A stretch of 64,000 nt of DNA from the NCBI RefSeq assembly GCF_024199845.1, contig NZ_JANADO010000001.1:310001-374000 (forward strand), in the 5' to 3' direction. The position numbers and the translations under genes are program-made. The notes under the pieces are model-generated. The model made no database searches. It saw only the letters and a program-made list of their open reading frames with translations, and was not told the DNA's origin. Shown here one piece after another: positions 46,562 through 55,315 of the stretch (positions are counted from its first letter, which is position 1; every line of letters begins with the position of its first letter). This DNA comes from Bradyrhizobium sp. CCGB12. GTDB taxonomy: Bacteria > Pseudomonadota > Alphaproteobacteria > Rhizobiales > Xanthobacteraceae.

Positions 46562-46611
46562 CGACAGCCTTGTCCTGCCGCGACAAGGACGCATCTTCGT
46601 TGGCGCGCGCG

Positions 46612-47349
46612 TCAGTGTGCGCCAACACTGTTCCAGACGAGAGCGAGGCCAGACAGGAACAGGAGACCGAGCACGACGTCGCCAAAATGCTTGTCGTTCA
46701 GCGCGTGATACACGCGCGCGCCGGCCCATGCGCCGATCAGCGTGCCAGGAAAGGCGACCAGTGCGAGCCAGACCACCTTGAGTTCGACGAGACCTGACGC
46801 CGTCTGCAACACCAGCGCGGTGGCGAGCACGGTGAAATTGAAGAGCTGGAAGATGCCGCGCCGCTCGTGCTTGTTCCAGCCACGGATGTTGGCCCACAGG
46901 ATCGGCAGCGGCCCGGACAGTCCCGCAAGCCCGCCCAATATGCCGCCGGCAAATCCGATCGCACCGTCGGCGATCCGGCCGCCGAACTTGAAGGCAAGCG
47001 GCTTCTTGTTCAGATATAGCGCGCTCGAGAAGATCAGAAGCAGCACGCCAACGCTCAGCTTGAACACTTTTGGATCGGCCGAGGCGACCATCATGGTCCC
47101 CAGGGGAACGCCGATCAGTCCGCCGATCAGGAACGGCCACACCAGCGAGAGGTCAAAGCTCTTCCACATCGAGGGCAGTGTCGAGGTCTGCGCGATCACC
47201 GAGCAGATCAGCACCAGGGGCACCGCGAGCGAGGGCGGCAGGACATAGAGCCAGATGCCAAGCGCCATGAGGGCCGTGCCGAAGCCGGCCAGTCCCGAGA
47301 CGAAGCCGCCGGCCAGCGCGCCGAACACCAGCAGTAAGTAGGTGAGCAT
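46612..47349 (-). CDS. TSUP/TauE-SafE family permease
   Basis: A 245-residue membrane protein with about eight helices. GALAGGFVSGLAGFGTALMA is the first TSUP repeat and ADGAIGFAGGILGGLAGLSG the second. The family moves sulfonates, sulfite or other small anions. The ATG at 47349 starts right at the first helix; the longer frame adds a non-membrane stretch without a signal. No sulfur gene adjoins it. Confidence 0.9.
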   Translation of the reverse strand: MLTYLLLVFGALAGGFVSGLAGFGTALMALGIWLYVLPPSLAVPLVLICSVIAQTSTLPSMWKSFDLSLVWPFLIGGLIGVPLGTMMVASADPKVFKLSVGVLLLIFSSALYLNKKPLAFKFGGRIADGAIGFAGGILGGLAGLSGPLPILWANIRGWNKHERRGIFQLFNFTVLATALVLQTASGLVELKVVWLALVAFPGTLIGAWAGARVYHALNDKHFGDVVLGLLFLSGLALVWNSVGAH

Positions 47350-47529
47350 TTCCAACGGATTGTCCTCGTCGTCCGGGCGGTCCCGAATAGTTGATCGCGA
47401 TCGCCCGCATAGCACGCTTGCCGCCGTGCAGGTCAATCCATGCTGCATGCAGGCGTGATCTGCGGTGCCGGGCTTTCGCGGAAGAGCCATCAGAAGGTTG
47501 CGCCTGTGGTCCGCTCTCGCGATCGCCGG

Positions 47530-48900
47530 TTACACGATCTGCCTGGTGTCGGCGGGCTTGTGCAGCGCGCCGACCAGAATGCGCAGCGCCTCCGTCAGCT
47601 CTGATCGATTTCGCGCGGCGCCCAAGGAGACCCGCGCCGCATGCGGCGGTGTGCCGGCCACAGTGAAGGCATCGCCGGCGACGACCGCCAGTCCATTTCG
47701 CAGGAGATGCGCTGCGACGTCCGGTCGATCCTCCGGCAGCCGCAGCCACAGATGATGAGCGGCGGGTTTGGCCAGGAACTGAAATCCCTTCAGCGCGCGT
47801 TGGGCGAGCTGTTGGCGGCCGACCGCCTCGCTCCGGATCGCGGTGATGATGCGATCGGCGATGCCGGTCTCGATCCAATGCGTCACCAGCGCGACCATCA
47901 GCGGCGCGGGCATCTGCACGGTGGCCTGCAAATAGCTGCGCATTTGAAACTGCGCGCCACTGTCGGGCGTCAGCAGATAGGCGACGCGCAGCGCCGGTGC
48001 GATGCATTTTGACAGCGTGGTCGCGAGATAAGTCCGCTCCGGAATGAGGCTCGCGATCGGCGATGCCGAGCGATCGAGCAGCCCATAGGCGTCGTCCTCG
48101 ATCAGCATCGTGTCGGCGTCGCCGATGATCCTTGCGATCGCATCGCGCCGAGCGGCGGAAAGCGTCGCCGTGGTCGGATTGTGCAGCGTCGGAATCAGAT
48201 AGACGGCTTTCGGCTTGTGCGCGCGGCAGGCTTCCGCCAGCGCATCGGGCAGGATGCCGCCGTCGTCCATGGCGACGCCGACGAGCTTGACACCGAGCCG
48301 TGCGGCGGCGGCCTTGATGCCGGGGAAGGTGAGGGCTTCCGTCAGCACAACGTCGCCAGGCCGCGCAAGGTGCGCGAGCAGGTTGAACAGGATGGTTTGC
48401 GTGCCGGGAAAGATCACGAGCCTGTCGGCATGCGCATGCGAAACGCGTGCGCGCATCCAGCGCGCCGCGACCTCGCGCTCATGCGCGCTGCCGCCGGGGG
48501 GCTGATAGTTGAGATGCGCCGTCAGGCCCGATTGCGCGCGGATGGCCTCCATCCCTGCGATGATCCGCTCGTCGAGCTGCGCCTCCAGCGGATGCGGCGG
48601 CACGTTCATCGAGAGGTCGATCGCGACCGGATGCGGCAGGTCGATTGCGCGGCGCGCGCTGGTCTCGGACACGAACGAGCCTTGTCCGACCCGGGCTTCC
48701 ATGATGCCGCGGCGCCGGGCTTCGGTGTAGGCGCGCGTCACCGTGGTGAGGTCGATGCCGAGCGCTTTTGCGAGCGCCCGTTGCGTCGGCAATTGCTGGC
48801 CGCGCACCAGCCGGCCCGCGGCGATGTCAGCCTCCATGGCCTCGACGATGCGCTGATAGCGCGGACCTGAGAGCTCCGAGATTGTAGGAGTCCAATCCAT
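47530..48900 (-). CDS. MocR-type GntR/aminotransferase regulator
   Basis: A 456-residue two-domain protein. The N-terminal GntR winged helix (RYQRIVEAMEADIAAGRLVR, GQQLPTQRALAKALGIDLTT) is joined to an aminotransferase-like domain (FPGTQTILFNLLAHLARPGD; YLIPTLHNPTTAT; ATTLSKCIAPALRVAYL, whose Lys should bind PLP). MocR proteins are transcription factors that sense PLP or an amine ligand. The adjacent DUF983 gene is divergent 79 bases away and may be its target. Confidence 0.92.
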   Translation of the reverse strand: MDWTPTISELSGPRYQRIVEAMEADIAAGRLVRGQQLPTQRALAKALGIDLTTVTRAYTEARRRGIMEARVGQGSFVSETSARRAIDLPHPVAIDLSMNVPPHPLEAQLDERIIAGMEAIRAQSGLTAHLNYQPPGGSAHEREVAARWMRARVSHAHADRLVIFPGTQTILFNLLAHLARPGDVVLTEALTFPGIKAAAARLGVKLVGVAMDDGGILPDALAEACRAHKPKAVYLIPTLHNPTTATLSAARRDAIARIIGDADTMLIEDDAYGLLDRSASPIASLIPERTYLATTLSKCIAPALRVAYLLTPDSGAQFQMRSYLQATVQMPAPLMVALVTHWIETGIADRIITAIRSEAVGRQQLAQRALKGFQFLAKPAAHHLWLRLPEDRPDVAAHLLRNGLAVVAGDAFTVAGTPPHAARVSLGAARNRSELTEALRILVGALHKPADTRQIV

Positions 48901-48979
48901 GCAATTTAGCCCCATATCCTTTGAATGTATGGATGCAAGATACTATTGTATGGATCATTGAAAAGGAAGAGGTGTGGTC

Positions 48980-49408
48980 ATGGCGACGGTCTCTCTGGCA
49001 AAGGCGATGTGGCGCGGTTTCTGCGGCAAATGTCCGAATTGCGGGGAAGGGCACATGTTCGGCCGCTTCCTGAAAGTGGCTGACGCCTGCGACCATTGCG
49101 GTGAGGAGCTGTTTCACCAGCGCGCCGACGACTTCCCGGCCTATCTTGTGATGGTCGTGGTCGGCCATCTCGTGGTGCCCGCGATTCTCGCGGTCGAGAC
49201 CGCCTATGCGCCACCGGAGTGGCTACAACTGGCCGTGTGGCTGCCGGTAACGCTGTTCGCGTCGCTCGCATTGCTGCAACCGACCAAAGGCGCCATCGTG
49301 GGGCTGCAATGGCAGCTCGGCATGCACGGCTTCGAGGCGAGCAAGCTGCGGCGCGAGGCCGATGAGCTTGCGCCGGTGCTGGTGAAGGCGGACACGCGCG
49401 CGGCCTAG
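48980..49408 (+). CDS. DUF983 family membrane protein
   Basis: A 142-residue protein. CGKCPNCGEGHMFGRFLKVA and CDHCG form a four-cysteine zinc-ribbon-like head, followed by two membrane helices (VMVVVGHLVVPAILAVETAY; LAVWLPVTLFASLALLQPTK). This is the DUF983 layout. The ATG at 48980 follows GAGG with seven bases between. Function unknown; it is divergent from the MocR regulator. Confidence 0.88.
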   Translation: MATVSLAKAMWRGFCGKCPNCGEGHMFGRFLKVADACDHCGEELFHQRADDFPAYLVMVVVGHLVVPAILAVETAYAPPEWLQLAVWLPVTLFASLALLQPTKGAIVGLQWQLGMHGFEASKLRREADELAPVLVKADTRAA

Positions 49409-49477
49409 GCGACGACGTTTACATCGCGCGCCCGGCCGCTACACTCCATCGTATCAACGACAACGATGGAAACGCCG

Positions 49478-50191
49478 ATGACCGCACGCGCGAAGACCTT
49501 TCTGCTCTGTCATGGCGCATGGTCCGGCGGATGGGCCTGGACAAAGATGCAGCCGCTGATGGCGCAGGCCGGCCACCGCCTGGTGGCGCCGACCTATACG
49601 GGCCTGGGCGAGCGCGCGCATCTGGCAAGTCCCTCGATTGATCTCGAGACGCATATCCAGGACATCCTCAACGTCATCGCCTTCGAGGATCTCAACGACA
49701 TCGTTCTGCTCGGCCATAGCTATGGCGGCATGGTCGCGACCGGCGTCGCCGATCGCGCACGCGAGCGCGTGACGCAACTGATCTATCTCGACGCCTTCGT
49801 GCCGCGCGACGGCCAGTCGCTGTTCGATCTCAACGAAGCCGGCCGCGAGCCGATGCGCAAGGCAGCAAGCTCCAGCGACGGCTATCGCATCCCGCCGAAC
49901 CCGCCGCCATCAGACACGCCGCAGGCCGATCTCGACTGGCTCAATGCGCGCCGCGTCCCAATGCCGATCAAGTGCTTCGAGACAAGCTTGAGGCTCGCGC
50001 ACGGCGAGCCGGCAATGCCGCGCAGCTACATCTATTGCACACGCATTCCGCCGGGTGACGTGTTCGGGCAGTTCGCGAGGCGCACCAAGAGCGAGGAGGG
50101 CTGGCGTTATTTCGAGCTCGATGCCAGCCACGCGCCGAACGTGACGGCGCCGGAGGCGCTGATGTCGGTGTTGGAGAAGATTGTTGCCTAG
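49478..50191 (+). CDS. Alpha/beta hydrolase (EstC/SABP2-like)
   Basis: A 237-residue hydrolase. HGAWSGGWAW is the oxyanion-hole segment, GHSYGGM holds the nucleophile Ser, and DASHAPNVTAPEAL contains the catalytic His. The family includes pyrethroid esterase EstC and plant methyl-ester hydrolases. I chose the second ATG (49478), preceded by GGAAACGCC; the first ATG at 49466 is possible. No linked catabolic genes identify the substrate. Confidence 0.88.
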   Translation: MTARAKTFLLCHGAWSGGWAWTKMQPLMAQAGHRLVAPTYTGLGERAHLASPSIDLETHIQDILNVIAFEDLNDIVLLGHSYGGMVATGVADRARERVTQLIYLDAFVPRDGQSLFDLNEAGREPMRKAASSSDGYRIPPNPPPSDTPQADLDWLNARRVPMPIKCFETSLRLAHGEPAMPRSYIYCTRIPPGDVFGQFARRTKSEEGWRYFELDASHAPNVTAPEALMSVLEKIVA

Positions 50192-50194
50192 TTC

Positions 50195-50235
50195 GTCATT
50201 CCGGGGCGCGACGAAGTCGCGAGCCCCGGAATGAC
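50195..50235. repeat. Short palindrome (family E), copy 2
   Basis: GTCATTCCGGGGC and GCCCCGGAATGAC arms, a short form of the element at 15740. It lies just after the hydrolase gene. Confidence 0.72.
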
Positions 50236-50284
50236 ACCGTTTGAATGGCTGCGTACGCCCCGGAACGACAGTGCCCAAAATGGT

Positions 50285-50316
50285 GAGGGGTCCGATGCGC
50301 TAGCATCGAACCCCTC
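50285..50316 (-). terminator. Hairpin after rnpB
   Basis: GAGGGGTTCGATGC and GCATCGGACCCCTC (minus strand) pair with one G-T. It lies immediately 3' of the RNase P RNA gene and probably terminates it. Confidence 0.6.
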
Positions 50317-50325
50317 GTTGCAAGA

Positions 50326-50758
50326 TATCAGCCGGCCTGTAAGCCGGGTTCTGTAGGGCATCGTCCGCTTGCGCGAACGATACGTGACGGCCATTCCTCT
50401 GGGGTCATGTTTGCACATGGCCTCGAGCAACCTACCCGGACGGCGGGCCTGACATCACCCCGCGGCGTTATCGCTTTCGCGAACAGCCCGCTATGCCGTC
50501 CCTATTCGGTTTTGCTCCCGGTGGGGTTTGCCCTGCCGGCTCCGTTGCCGGACCCGCGGTGCGCTCTTACCGCACCTTTTCACCCTTACCTCGCCAAAGC
50601 CCCGAAGGGGCGAGGGCGGGCGGTTCGTTCTCTGTGGCACTTTCCCTGGGGTCGCCCCCGCCGGACGTTATCCGGCACCGCATGTCAAGGGAGCCCGGAC
50701 TTTCCTCCCCGGCGGCCTTTCGGCACCTGCCGGAGCGGCCGTCCGGCCGACTGACTGA
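50326..50758 (-). ncRNA. rnpB: RNase P RNA
   Basis: On the minus strand the 5' part reads GAGGAAAGTCCGGGCTCC, the universal CR-I block of class A RNase P RNA, and the 3' part reads AGAACCCGGCTTACAGGCCG, its standard closing helix. The internal GGGTAGGTTGCTCGAGG and GCAACGG-type loops also fit. The length, about 430 bases, is normal for alphaproteobacteria. Ends are estimated to within a few bases. The RNA matures the 5' end of tRNAs. ORFs called across this region are shadows. Confidence 0.96.
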
Positions 50759-50903
50759 TAACGCATGGAGCATTTGTGACGGTTCCGTCAAGCCGATATC
50801 GCCGCGCACGGCGTGCCCAAATAATTTATCCTGAAGATGTCGTTTGGAGCGTGCCCCGTTCGACTGGATGTCGGCGACACAGCCGAACAACAGGAGTGAA
50901 GCG

Positions 50904-51257
50904 ATGCAATATCTGCTGATGATCTACCAGAACGAGGTCGAGTACGCGAAGAACGATGCGGCCACGGCCGAGAAGATGATGGCCGAATATCAGACCTTTA
51001 CCCAAGGCATCATCCAGAGCGGCAATTTCAAGGCCGGCGACCGCTTGCGGCCGACCACGACCGCGACGACGGTGCGCGTGCGCGACGGCAAGATGCTGAC
51101 GACGGACGGACCGTTCGCGGAGACGCGCGAGCAGCTCGGCGGCTACTATCTGGTCGAAGCCAAGGATTTGAATGCCGCGATCGAGATTGCCGCGCGCATT
51201 CCAAGCGCGCGCATCGGGTCGATCGAGGTGCGGCCGATCTGGGTCTACGATAAGTGA
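50904..51257 (+). CDS. YCII-related (DGPF) protein
   Basis: A 117-residue protein. [20 protein letters not shown] opens the domain, [20 protein letters not shown] holds the DGPF signature, and SIEVRPIW closes it. AGGAG lies eight bases before the ATG. DGPF proteins are the genomic partners of ECF42-type sigma factors, and here that sigma factor gene follows 13 bases later. Role of the DGPF protein is unclear; it may be the regulated or regulating partner. Confidence 0.9.
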   Translation: MQYLLMIYQNEVEYAKNDAATAEKMMAEYQTFTQGIIQSGNFKAGDRLRPTTTATTVRVRDGKMLTTDGPFAETREQLGGYYLVEAKDLNAAIEIAARIPSARIGSIEVRPIWVYDK

Positions 51258-51270
51258 TCACGCTCGGCGC

Positions 51271-52503
51271 ATGACGCCCTCTGAGATCGAAATCATTTTC
51301 CGCGACGAGGCGGGGCGGGCGCTGGCCACGCTGATCCGCCTCGTCGGCGATTTCGATCTCGCCGAGGACGCACTCCAGGACGCCTTTGCCGTCGCGCTGG
51401 AGCGCTGGCCGGCCTGCGAGGTCCCCGATAATCCGCGCGCCTGGCTGGTCAATGTTGGGCGCAACAAGGCGATCGACCGCATCCGCCGCCGTGCCGTCTT
51501 TCGCGGCAAGCAGCAGGCGCTCGTGCACGAGCTCGAGCTGAACGCGCAAGCGCCTGACGAGGCGCCGGCGATGCTCGACGACGACATGCTGCGGCTGATC
51601 TTCACCTGTTGCCACCCCGCCTTCGCGCCGGAGGTCCAGGTCGCGCTGACGCTGCGCACCGTCTGCGGACTGTCGACGGCGCAGGTCGCGCGCGCCTTTC
51701 TCGTCAGCGAGGAGGCGATGGCACAGCGCCTCGTTCGCGCCAAGCAGAAGATCCGCCTCGCCGGCATCCCCTATGAGGTGCCGGAGCGCGACGCGCTAAC
51801 GCCGCGGCTCGACGGTGTGCTCGCCGTGATCTATCTCGTGTTCACCGAAGGCTACGTTGCGACGTCGGGTACGGATCTGATGCGGCCCGATCTCGCCGTC
51901 GAGGCGATCAGGCTCGGCCGCCTGCTCGACCGGTTGATGCCCGATCGCGCTGGCATCAAGGGTCTGCTGGCGTTGATGCTGCTGCATGACGCGCGCCGCG
52001 CCGGGCGCGAGACGCCGGCCGGAGACATCGTGCTGCTCGAAGAGCAGGACCGCTCGCTGTGGGACCGCGCGCAAATCGAGGATGGCCTGCGCCTGGTGGA
52101 GGACGCGCTGCGACTGCCGGGCCGGCCGCAACCCTATGCCGTGCAGGCCGCGATCGCGGCGCTGCACGCACGCGCGAGAAGGTTTGAGGAGACCGATTGG
52201 CCGCAGATTGCGGGGCTCTACCAGGTGCTGCTGCGCATCAGCCCCTCGCCGGTGATCGAGCTGAACCATGCCGCGGCGGTGTCGATGATCGATGGGCCTT
52301 CCCATGCGCTCGACCTTGTCGATGCGATCACCGCGCGCGGCGGGCTTGACGGTTATGAGCTGATGCCGGCGGTGCGTGCGGATTTGTTGCGGCGGCTCGG
52401 CCGGAAGGAGGAGGCGCGCGAGGCGTATCGCGCGGCGGCTGCTGCGACGCAGCTGGAGCCGTTGCGGCGACTGTATGCGCGGCGGGTGAGGGAGATGGGG
52501 TAG
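51271..52503 (+). CDS. ECF42-type RNA polymerase sigma factor
   Basis: A 410-residue protein. Residues 1-170 hold sigma regions 2 and 4 ([40 protein letters not shown]). The remaining 230 residues are a helical C-terminal extension with TPR-like repeats, the hallmark of the ECF42 group, which lacks a classical anti-sigma factor. The extension is thought to regulate the factor itself. Operon with the DGPF gene. Confidence 0.92.
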   Translation: MTPSEIEIIFRDEAGRALATLIRLVGDFDLAEDALQDAFAVALERWPACEVPDNPRAWLVNVGRNKAIDRIRRRAVFRGKQQALVHELELNAQAPDEAPAMLDDDMLRLIFTCCHPAFAPEVQVALTLRTVCGLSTAQVARAFLVSEEAMAQRLVRAKQKIRLAGIPYEVPERDALTPRLDGVLAVIYLVFTEGYVATSGTDLMRPDLAVEAIRLGRLLDRLMPDRAGIKGLLALMLLHDARRAGRETPAGDIVLLEEQDRSLWDRAQIEDGLRLVEDALRLPGRPQPYAVQAAIAALHARARRFEETDWPQIAGLYQVLLRISPSPVIELNHAAAVSMIDGPSHALDLVDAITARGGLDGYELMPAVRADLLRRLGRKEEAREAYRAAAAATQLEPLRRLYARRVREMG

Positions 52504-52511
52504 TCGCCACA

Positions 52512-52608
52512 CACTCCGTCATTGCGAGGAGCACTTGCGACGAAGCAATCCAGATTGCATCCGCGGGGGCAGTCTGGATTGCTTCGCTTCGCTCGCAATG
52601 ACGGAGTG
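52512..52608. repeat. Palindromic repeat (family B), copy 3
   Basis: The cleanest copy: CACTCCGTCATTGCGAG and CTCGCAATGACGGAGTG form perfect outer arms, with AGCAATCCAGA / TCTGGATTGCT inner arms. It lies between the convergent sigma factor and amidase genes and likely terminates both. Confidence 0.88.
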
Positions 52609-52622
52609 CGTGGCGGCCGCCG

Positions 52623-53486
52623 TCACTTCGACGCGACGGCCGTCCCCTCCGTCGGCAAGCTCGCCAGCAACGCCTGCAACGTCGACAGCGTCGAATGATC
52701 CGCAACGCCGTCCAGCCGCGCCGGGCGGAAATGGCGCTGGAACGCGGTGACGACTTCCATCGTCGCAGCGTCGTATTTGCCGGTCAGCGGCAGGCCGTAG
52801 CCGTATCGGGCGAGCGCCTGCTGCATGCTCAGCACCGCGTCGCTGATGGTGCCGAGCATCAGGCTCTCGCCGCGCACCACCGGCGCGGGCGTGACCCAGT
52901 GGCCGACGCCGGAATTGGCCAGTGAGTGCCACGGAAACTTTTCGCCGGGATCTTTCTTGCGCGCGGGCGCGACGTCAGAATGGCCGAGCACCCGGTGCGC
53001 CGGCACCTTGCGGCGGAGCATGATGCCGCGGCACAGCGCGATCACGGCGGCGATCTGGCGCAGCGGATATTCCGGATAGCCCCAGTCGTGGCCGCGATTG
53101 ATGATCTCGATGCCGATCGAGCAGGAGTTGATGTCGTCCTCGCCGGCCCACGAGGCGATCCCTGCGTGCCAGGCGCGCTTGGCCTCGGGCACGCACTGCA
53201 CGATGCGGCCGTCCTCCAGTACGACATAGTGCGCCGATACCTCCGTGCCCGCCGTGCACAGCCGCGCCAGCGCGCCCTCGACATCGGGCATGCCGGTGTA
53301 GTGCAGCACGATCATGTCCGGTTGCCGTCCCTTGTTGCGCTCGCCATGGTTCGGCGAGGGGATGATGTCGGAGACGATCGAGGAATCCGGGTCGAACGTC
53401 CGCATGTTCGCCGCGGCCTTTGGAACCGGGAGAACGCGTTGACGCTTCGAATCAGATCCAGACGGCGTGGACGAACCGGACGACAT
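52623..53486 (-). CDS. N-acetylmuramoyl-L-alanine amidase, AmiD-like
   Basis: A 287-residue zinc amidase (Amidase_2). MIVLHYTGM gives His62, RVLGHSDVAP gives His169, and ARKKDPGEKFPW gives Lys178 and Asp179, matching the zinc and catalytic ligands of AmiD. A C-terminal peptidoglycan-binding helix bundle follows (LSMQQALARYGYGLPLTGKY). No signal peptide is evident from the start chosen (53486); starts at 53519 or 53405 are possible. It cleaves the peptide from murein or anhydromuropeptides. It lies just before the cell-division cluster, divergently. Confidence 0.9.
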   Translation of the reverse strand: MSSGSSTPSGSDSKRQRVLPVPKAAANMRTFDPDSSIVSDIIPSPNHGERNKGRQPDMIVLHYTGMPDVEGALARLCTAGTEVSAHYVVLEDGRIVQCVPEAKRAWHAGIASWAGEDDINSCSIGIEIINRGHDWGYPEYPLRQIAAVIALCRGIMLRRKVPAHRVLGHSDVAPARKKDPGEKFPWHSLANSGVGHWVTPAPVVRGESLMLGTISDAVLSMQQALARYGYGLPLTGKYDAATMEVVTAFQRHFRPARLDGVADHSTLSTLQALLASLPTEGTAVASK

Positions 53487-53929
53487 AAACAGCTCGAGTC
53501 GGACAGGAGAGTGGGCCAAGCCCTTCTCTTTACTATTCCTTTACCCTCCACCGTGCGCAATCGCGCTGCGGGGTTAACGCGTGCATTTTGGCGCATGTGT
53601 GTGGATGAAGCATCACCACGCCGTCACCTTTTCGACTTGTCACGAGCCGATCAACGCTTTCTTAACGCTAAGGGCCGTTACTGAGAGATGAAGAGCCGAC
53701 CCGCGTCCGGAGGCGGCCAAAGCGTATTTTGGCTCGAAATCCCATGGCTGCCCGACACACTCCACTGGGAACACTGGGTTTGCGGCCCGGGACGACCGGG
53801 CTCGGTGACCATGTTGGACGAGGGCTTTGTCGTGGAACCGCCGCGACGCGAAATCATTCGAGGCGTTATGGGGTTGTTCGTCCGCGATCCGGCATGGGCG
53901 TCAGGTCGGGCGTTCGGAAGACCTCGCGC
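53487..53929. other. Long leader region before rsmH
   Basis: A 443-base gap between the amidase gene and rsmH. No mraZ is present here, although mraZ often precedes rsmH. The right half contains an 81-codon frame (listed separately) and a strong GC hairpin (GCGGCCCGGGACGACCGGGC region). A weak TTGTCA / TCTTAA promoter pair with 17-base spacing lies at 53637-53665. Confidence 0.5.
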
Positions 53930-53933
53930 ATGA
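53688..53933 (+). CDS. Possible 81-residue protein overlapping rsmH
   Basis: A frame that ends in an ATGA overlap with the rsmH start, as expected for a coupled upstream gene. The peptide is odd: four Trp in one short stretch ([20 protein letters not shown]), then an Arg/Pro-rich end. There is only a weak ribosome site (GAGAG directly before ATG). It may instead be part of a structured 5' leader. I do not recognise it. Confidence 0.35.
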   Translation: MKSRPASGGGQSVFWLEIPWLPDTLHWEHWVCGPGRPGSVTMLDEGFVVEPPRREIIRGVMGLFVRDPAWASGRAFGRPRA

Positions 53934-54919
53934 GCTCGGCTCCGCACATTCCCGTTCTCGGCCGCGAGGCTGTCGAGCACCTCGCCCCGCGCGCGGGCGG
54001 TATTTATGTCGACGCCACCTTCGGCGCCGGCGGTTACAGCCGCGCCATCCTCGACGTGCCGGGAACCCGGCTCATTGCCATTGACCGCGACCGCACTGCG
54101 ATCGCCGGCGGTGCCGAACTGGTCGAACGCTCCGCGGGCCGGCTCACGCTGGTCGAAGACCGTTTCTCCAACCTCGCCGAGGTCTGCGTGGCGCAGGGCG
54201 TCGATGGCGTCGACGGCGTCGTGATGGATGTCGGCGTGTCCTCGATGCAGCTCGACCAGGCAGGGCGCGGCTTCTCATTCCGTCTCGACGGTCCACTCGA
54301 CATGCGGATGGGGCAGGTGGGCCCGACCGCAGCCGACGTCGTCGCGCGCGCCTCCGAAGGCGATCTCGCCGACATCATCTATCTCTTCGGCGAGGAGCGG
54401 CATTCACGGCGCATCGCCCGCGCCATCGTGGCTGATAGGCAGGAGACGCCGTTCACGACCACGCGCTCGCTCGCCGATCTCGTCGGCAGGGTCGTGCGCT
54501 CGAAGCCCGGGGACATTCACCCCGCGACGCGGACGTTCCAGGCGCTGCGCATCTTCGTCAACGAAGAGCTCGAGGAACTCCAGACCGCGCTCGCTGCGGC
54601 CGAGCGCCTGCTCAAGCCCGGCGGCCGCCTCGTCGTGGTCTCGTTCCATTCGCTGGAAGACCGCATCGTCAAGAATTTCCTCGCCGAGCGGTCCAAGACC
54701 GGCGGCGGTTCGCGGCATCTGCCGGAGGTCGCGCAAGTCCCGCCGAGCTTCCAGCTTCTGACGCGCCGACCTGTGGTCGCCGGTGAGGACGAAGTTGCGC
54801 GCAACCCGCGCGCGCGTTCCGCAAAGCTGCGCGCTGCCGAGCGCACCTCGGCGCCGCCGCATGACGATGGCGAGCAAACATCCTGGCCGAAACTCTCCGA
54901 CGTCATGAGGGGCGGCTAG
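53930..54919 (+). CDS. rsmH: 16S rRNA (cytosine1402-N4)-methyltransferase RsmH
   Basis: A 329-residue methyltransferase, also called Mra[16 protein letters not shown] is the SAM-binding loop, and [20 protein letters not shown] and [19 protein letters not shown] are diagnostic of the family. It methylates the ribosomal P-site base m4Cm1402. The first gene of the division and cell-wall cluster here; ftsL starts four bases after its stop. Confidence 0.97.
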   Translation: MSSAPHIPVLGREAVEHLAPRAGGIYVDATFGAGGYSRAILDVPGTRLIAIDRDRTAIAGGAELVERSAGRLTLVEDRFSNLAEVCVAQGVDGVDGVVMDVGVSSMQLDQAGRGFSFRLDGPLDMRMGQVGPTAADVVARASEGDLADIIYLFGEERHSRRIARAIVADRQETPFTTTRSLADLVGRVVRSKPGDIHPATRTFQALRIFVNEELEELQTALAAAERLLKPGGRLVVVSFHSLEDRIVKNFLAERSKTGGGSRHLPEVAQVPPSFQLLTRRPVVAGEDEVARNPRARSAKLRAAERTSAPPHDDGEQTSWPKLSDVMRGG

Positions 54920-54922
54920 CGC

Positions 54923-55315
54923 ATGCGCATCATCCACCTCCTCGTCATCGGCGCGCTGATCTTCGCGGCGGCCCATGTCTACCGGATCAAAATGGACTCC
55001 ACTGCGCGCACCGAGAAGGTGCTGCGGTTGCATGCCGAGATCCGCGAGCAGCGAGATGCGATCGCCTCGCTGCGCGCCGAATGGGCCAAGCTCGACGCGC
55101 CCTTGCGCCTGCAAGGGCTGTCCGACCGGCATCTCGCGCTCAAGCCGGTCAACGGCACGCAATATGACTCGCTGAAGAACCTGCCGGAGCGTCCGCCGCG
55201 GATGTTCAGGCCGGGCGAGCCCGACCCGATCGGAGCCATGCTCAACACCATCGAAGCCGCGAGCGACCCCGATACGGTGACGGGCTCCGTGCCTCAGCCG
55301 GAGGACAATCAATGA
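54923..55315 (+). CDS. ftsL: Cell division protein FtsL
   Basis: A 130-residue bitopic protein. One membrane helix (IIHLLVIGALIFAAAHVYRI) is followed by a periplasmic coiled coil (KVLRLHAEIREQRDAIASLR) and a Pro-rich tail. It forms the FtsB-FtsL-FtsQ scaffold that activates FtsW-FtsI. The call rests on size, topology and place between rsmH and ftsI. Its stop overlaps the ftsI ATG. Confidence 0.9.
   Translation: MRIIHLLVIGALIFAAAHVYRIKMDSTARTEKVLRLHAEIREQRDAIASLRAEWAKLDAPLRLQGLSDRHLALKPVNGTQYDSLKNLPERPPRMFRPGEPDPIGAMLNTIEAASDPDTVTGSVPQPEDNQ

Noticed and set aside
50407..50890. ORFs across the RNase P RNA
   Set aside because: The RNA motifs of rnpB are definite; the translations are incidental.
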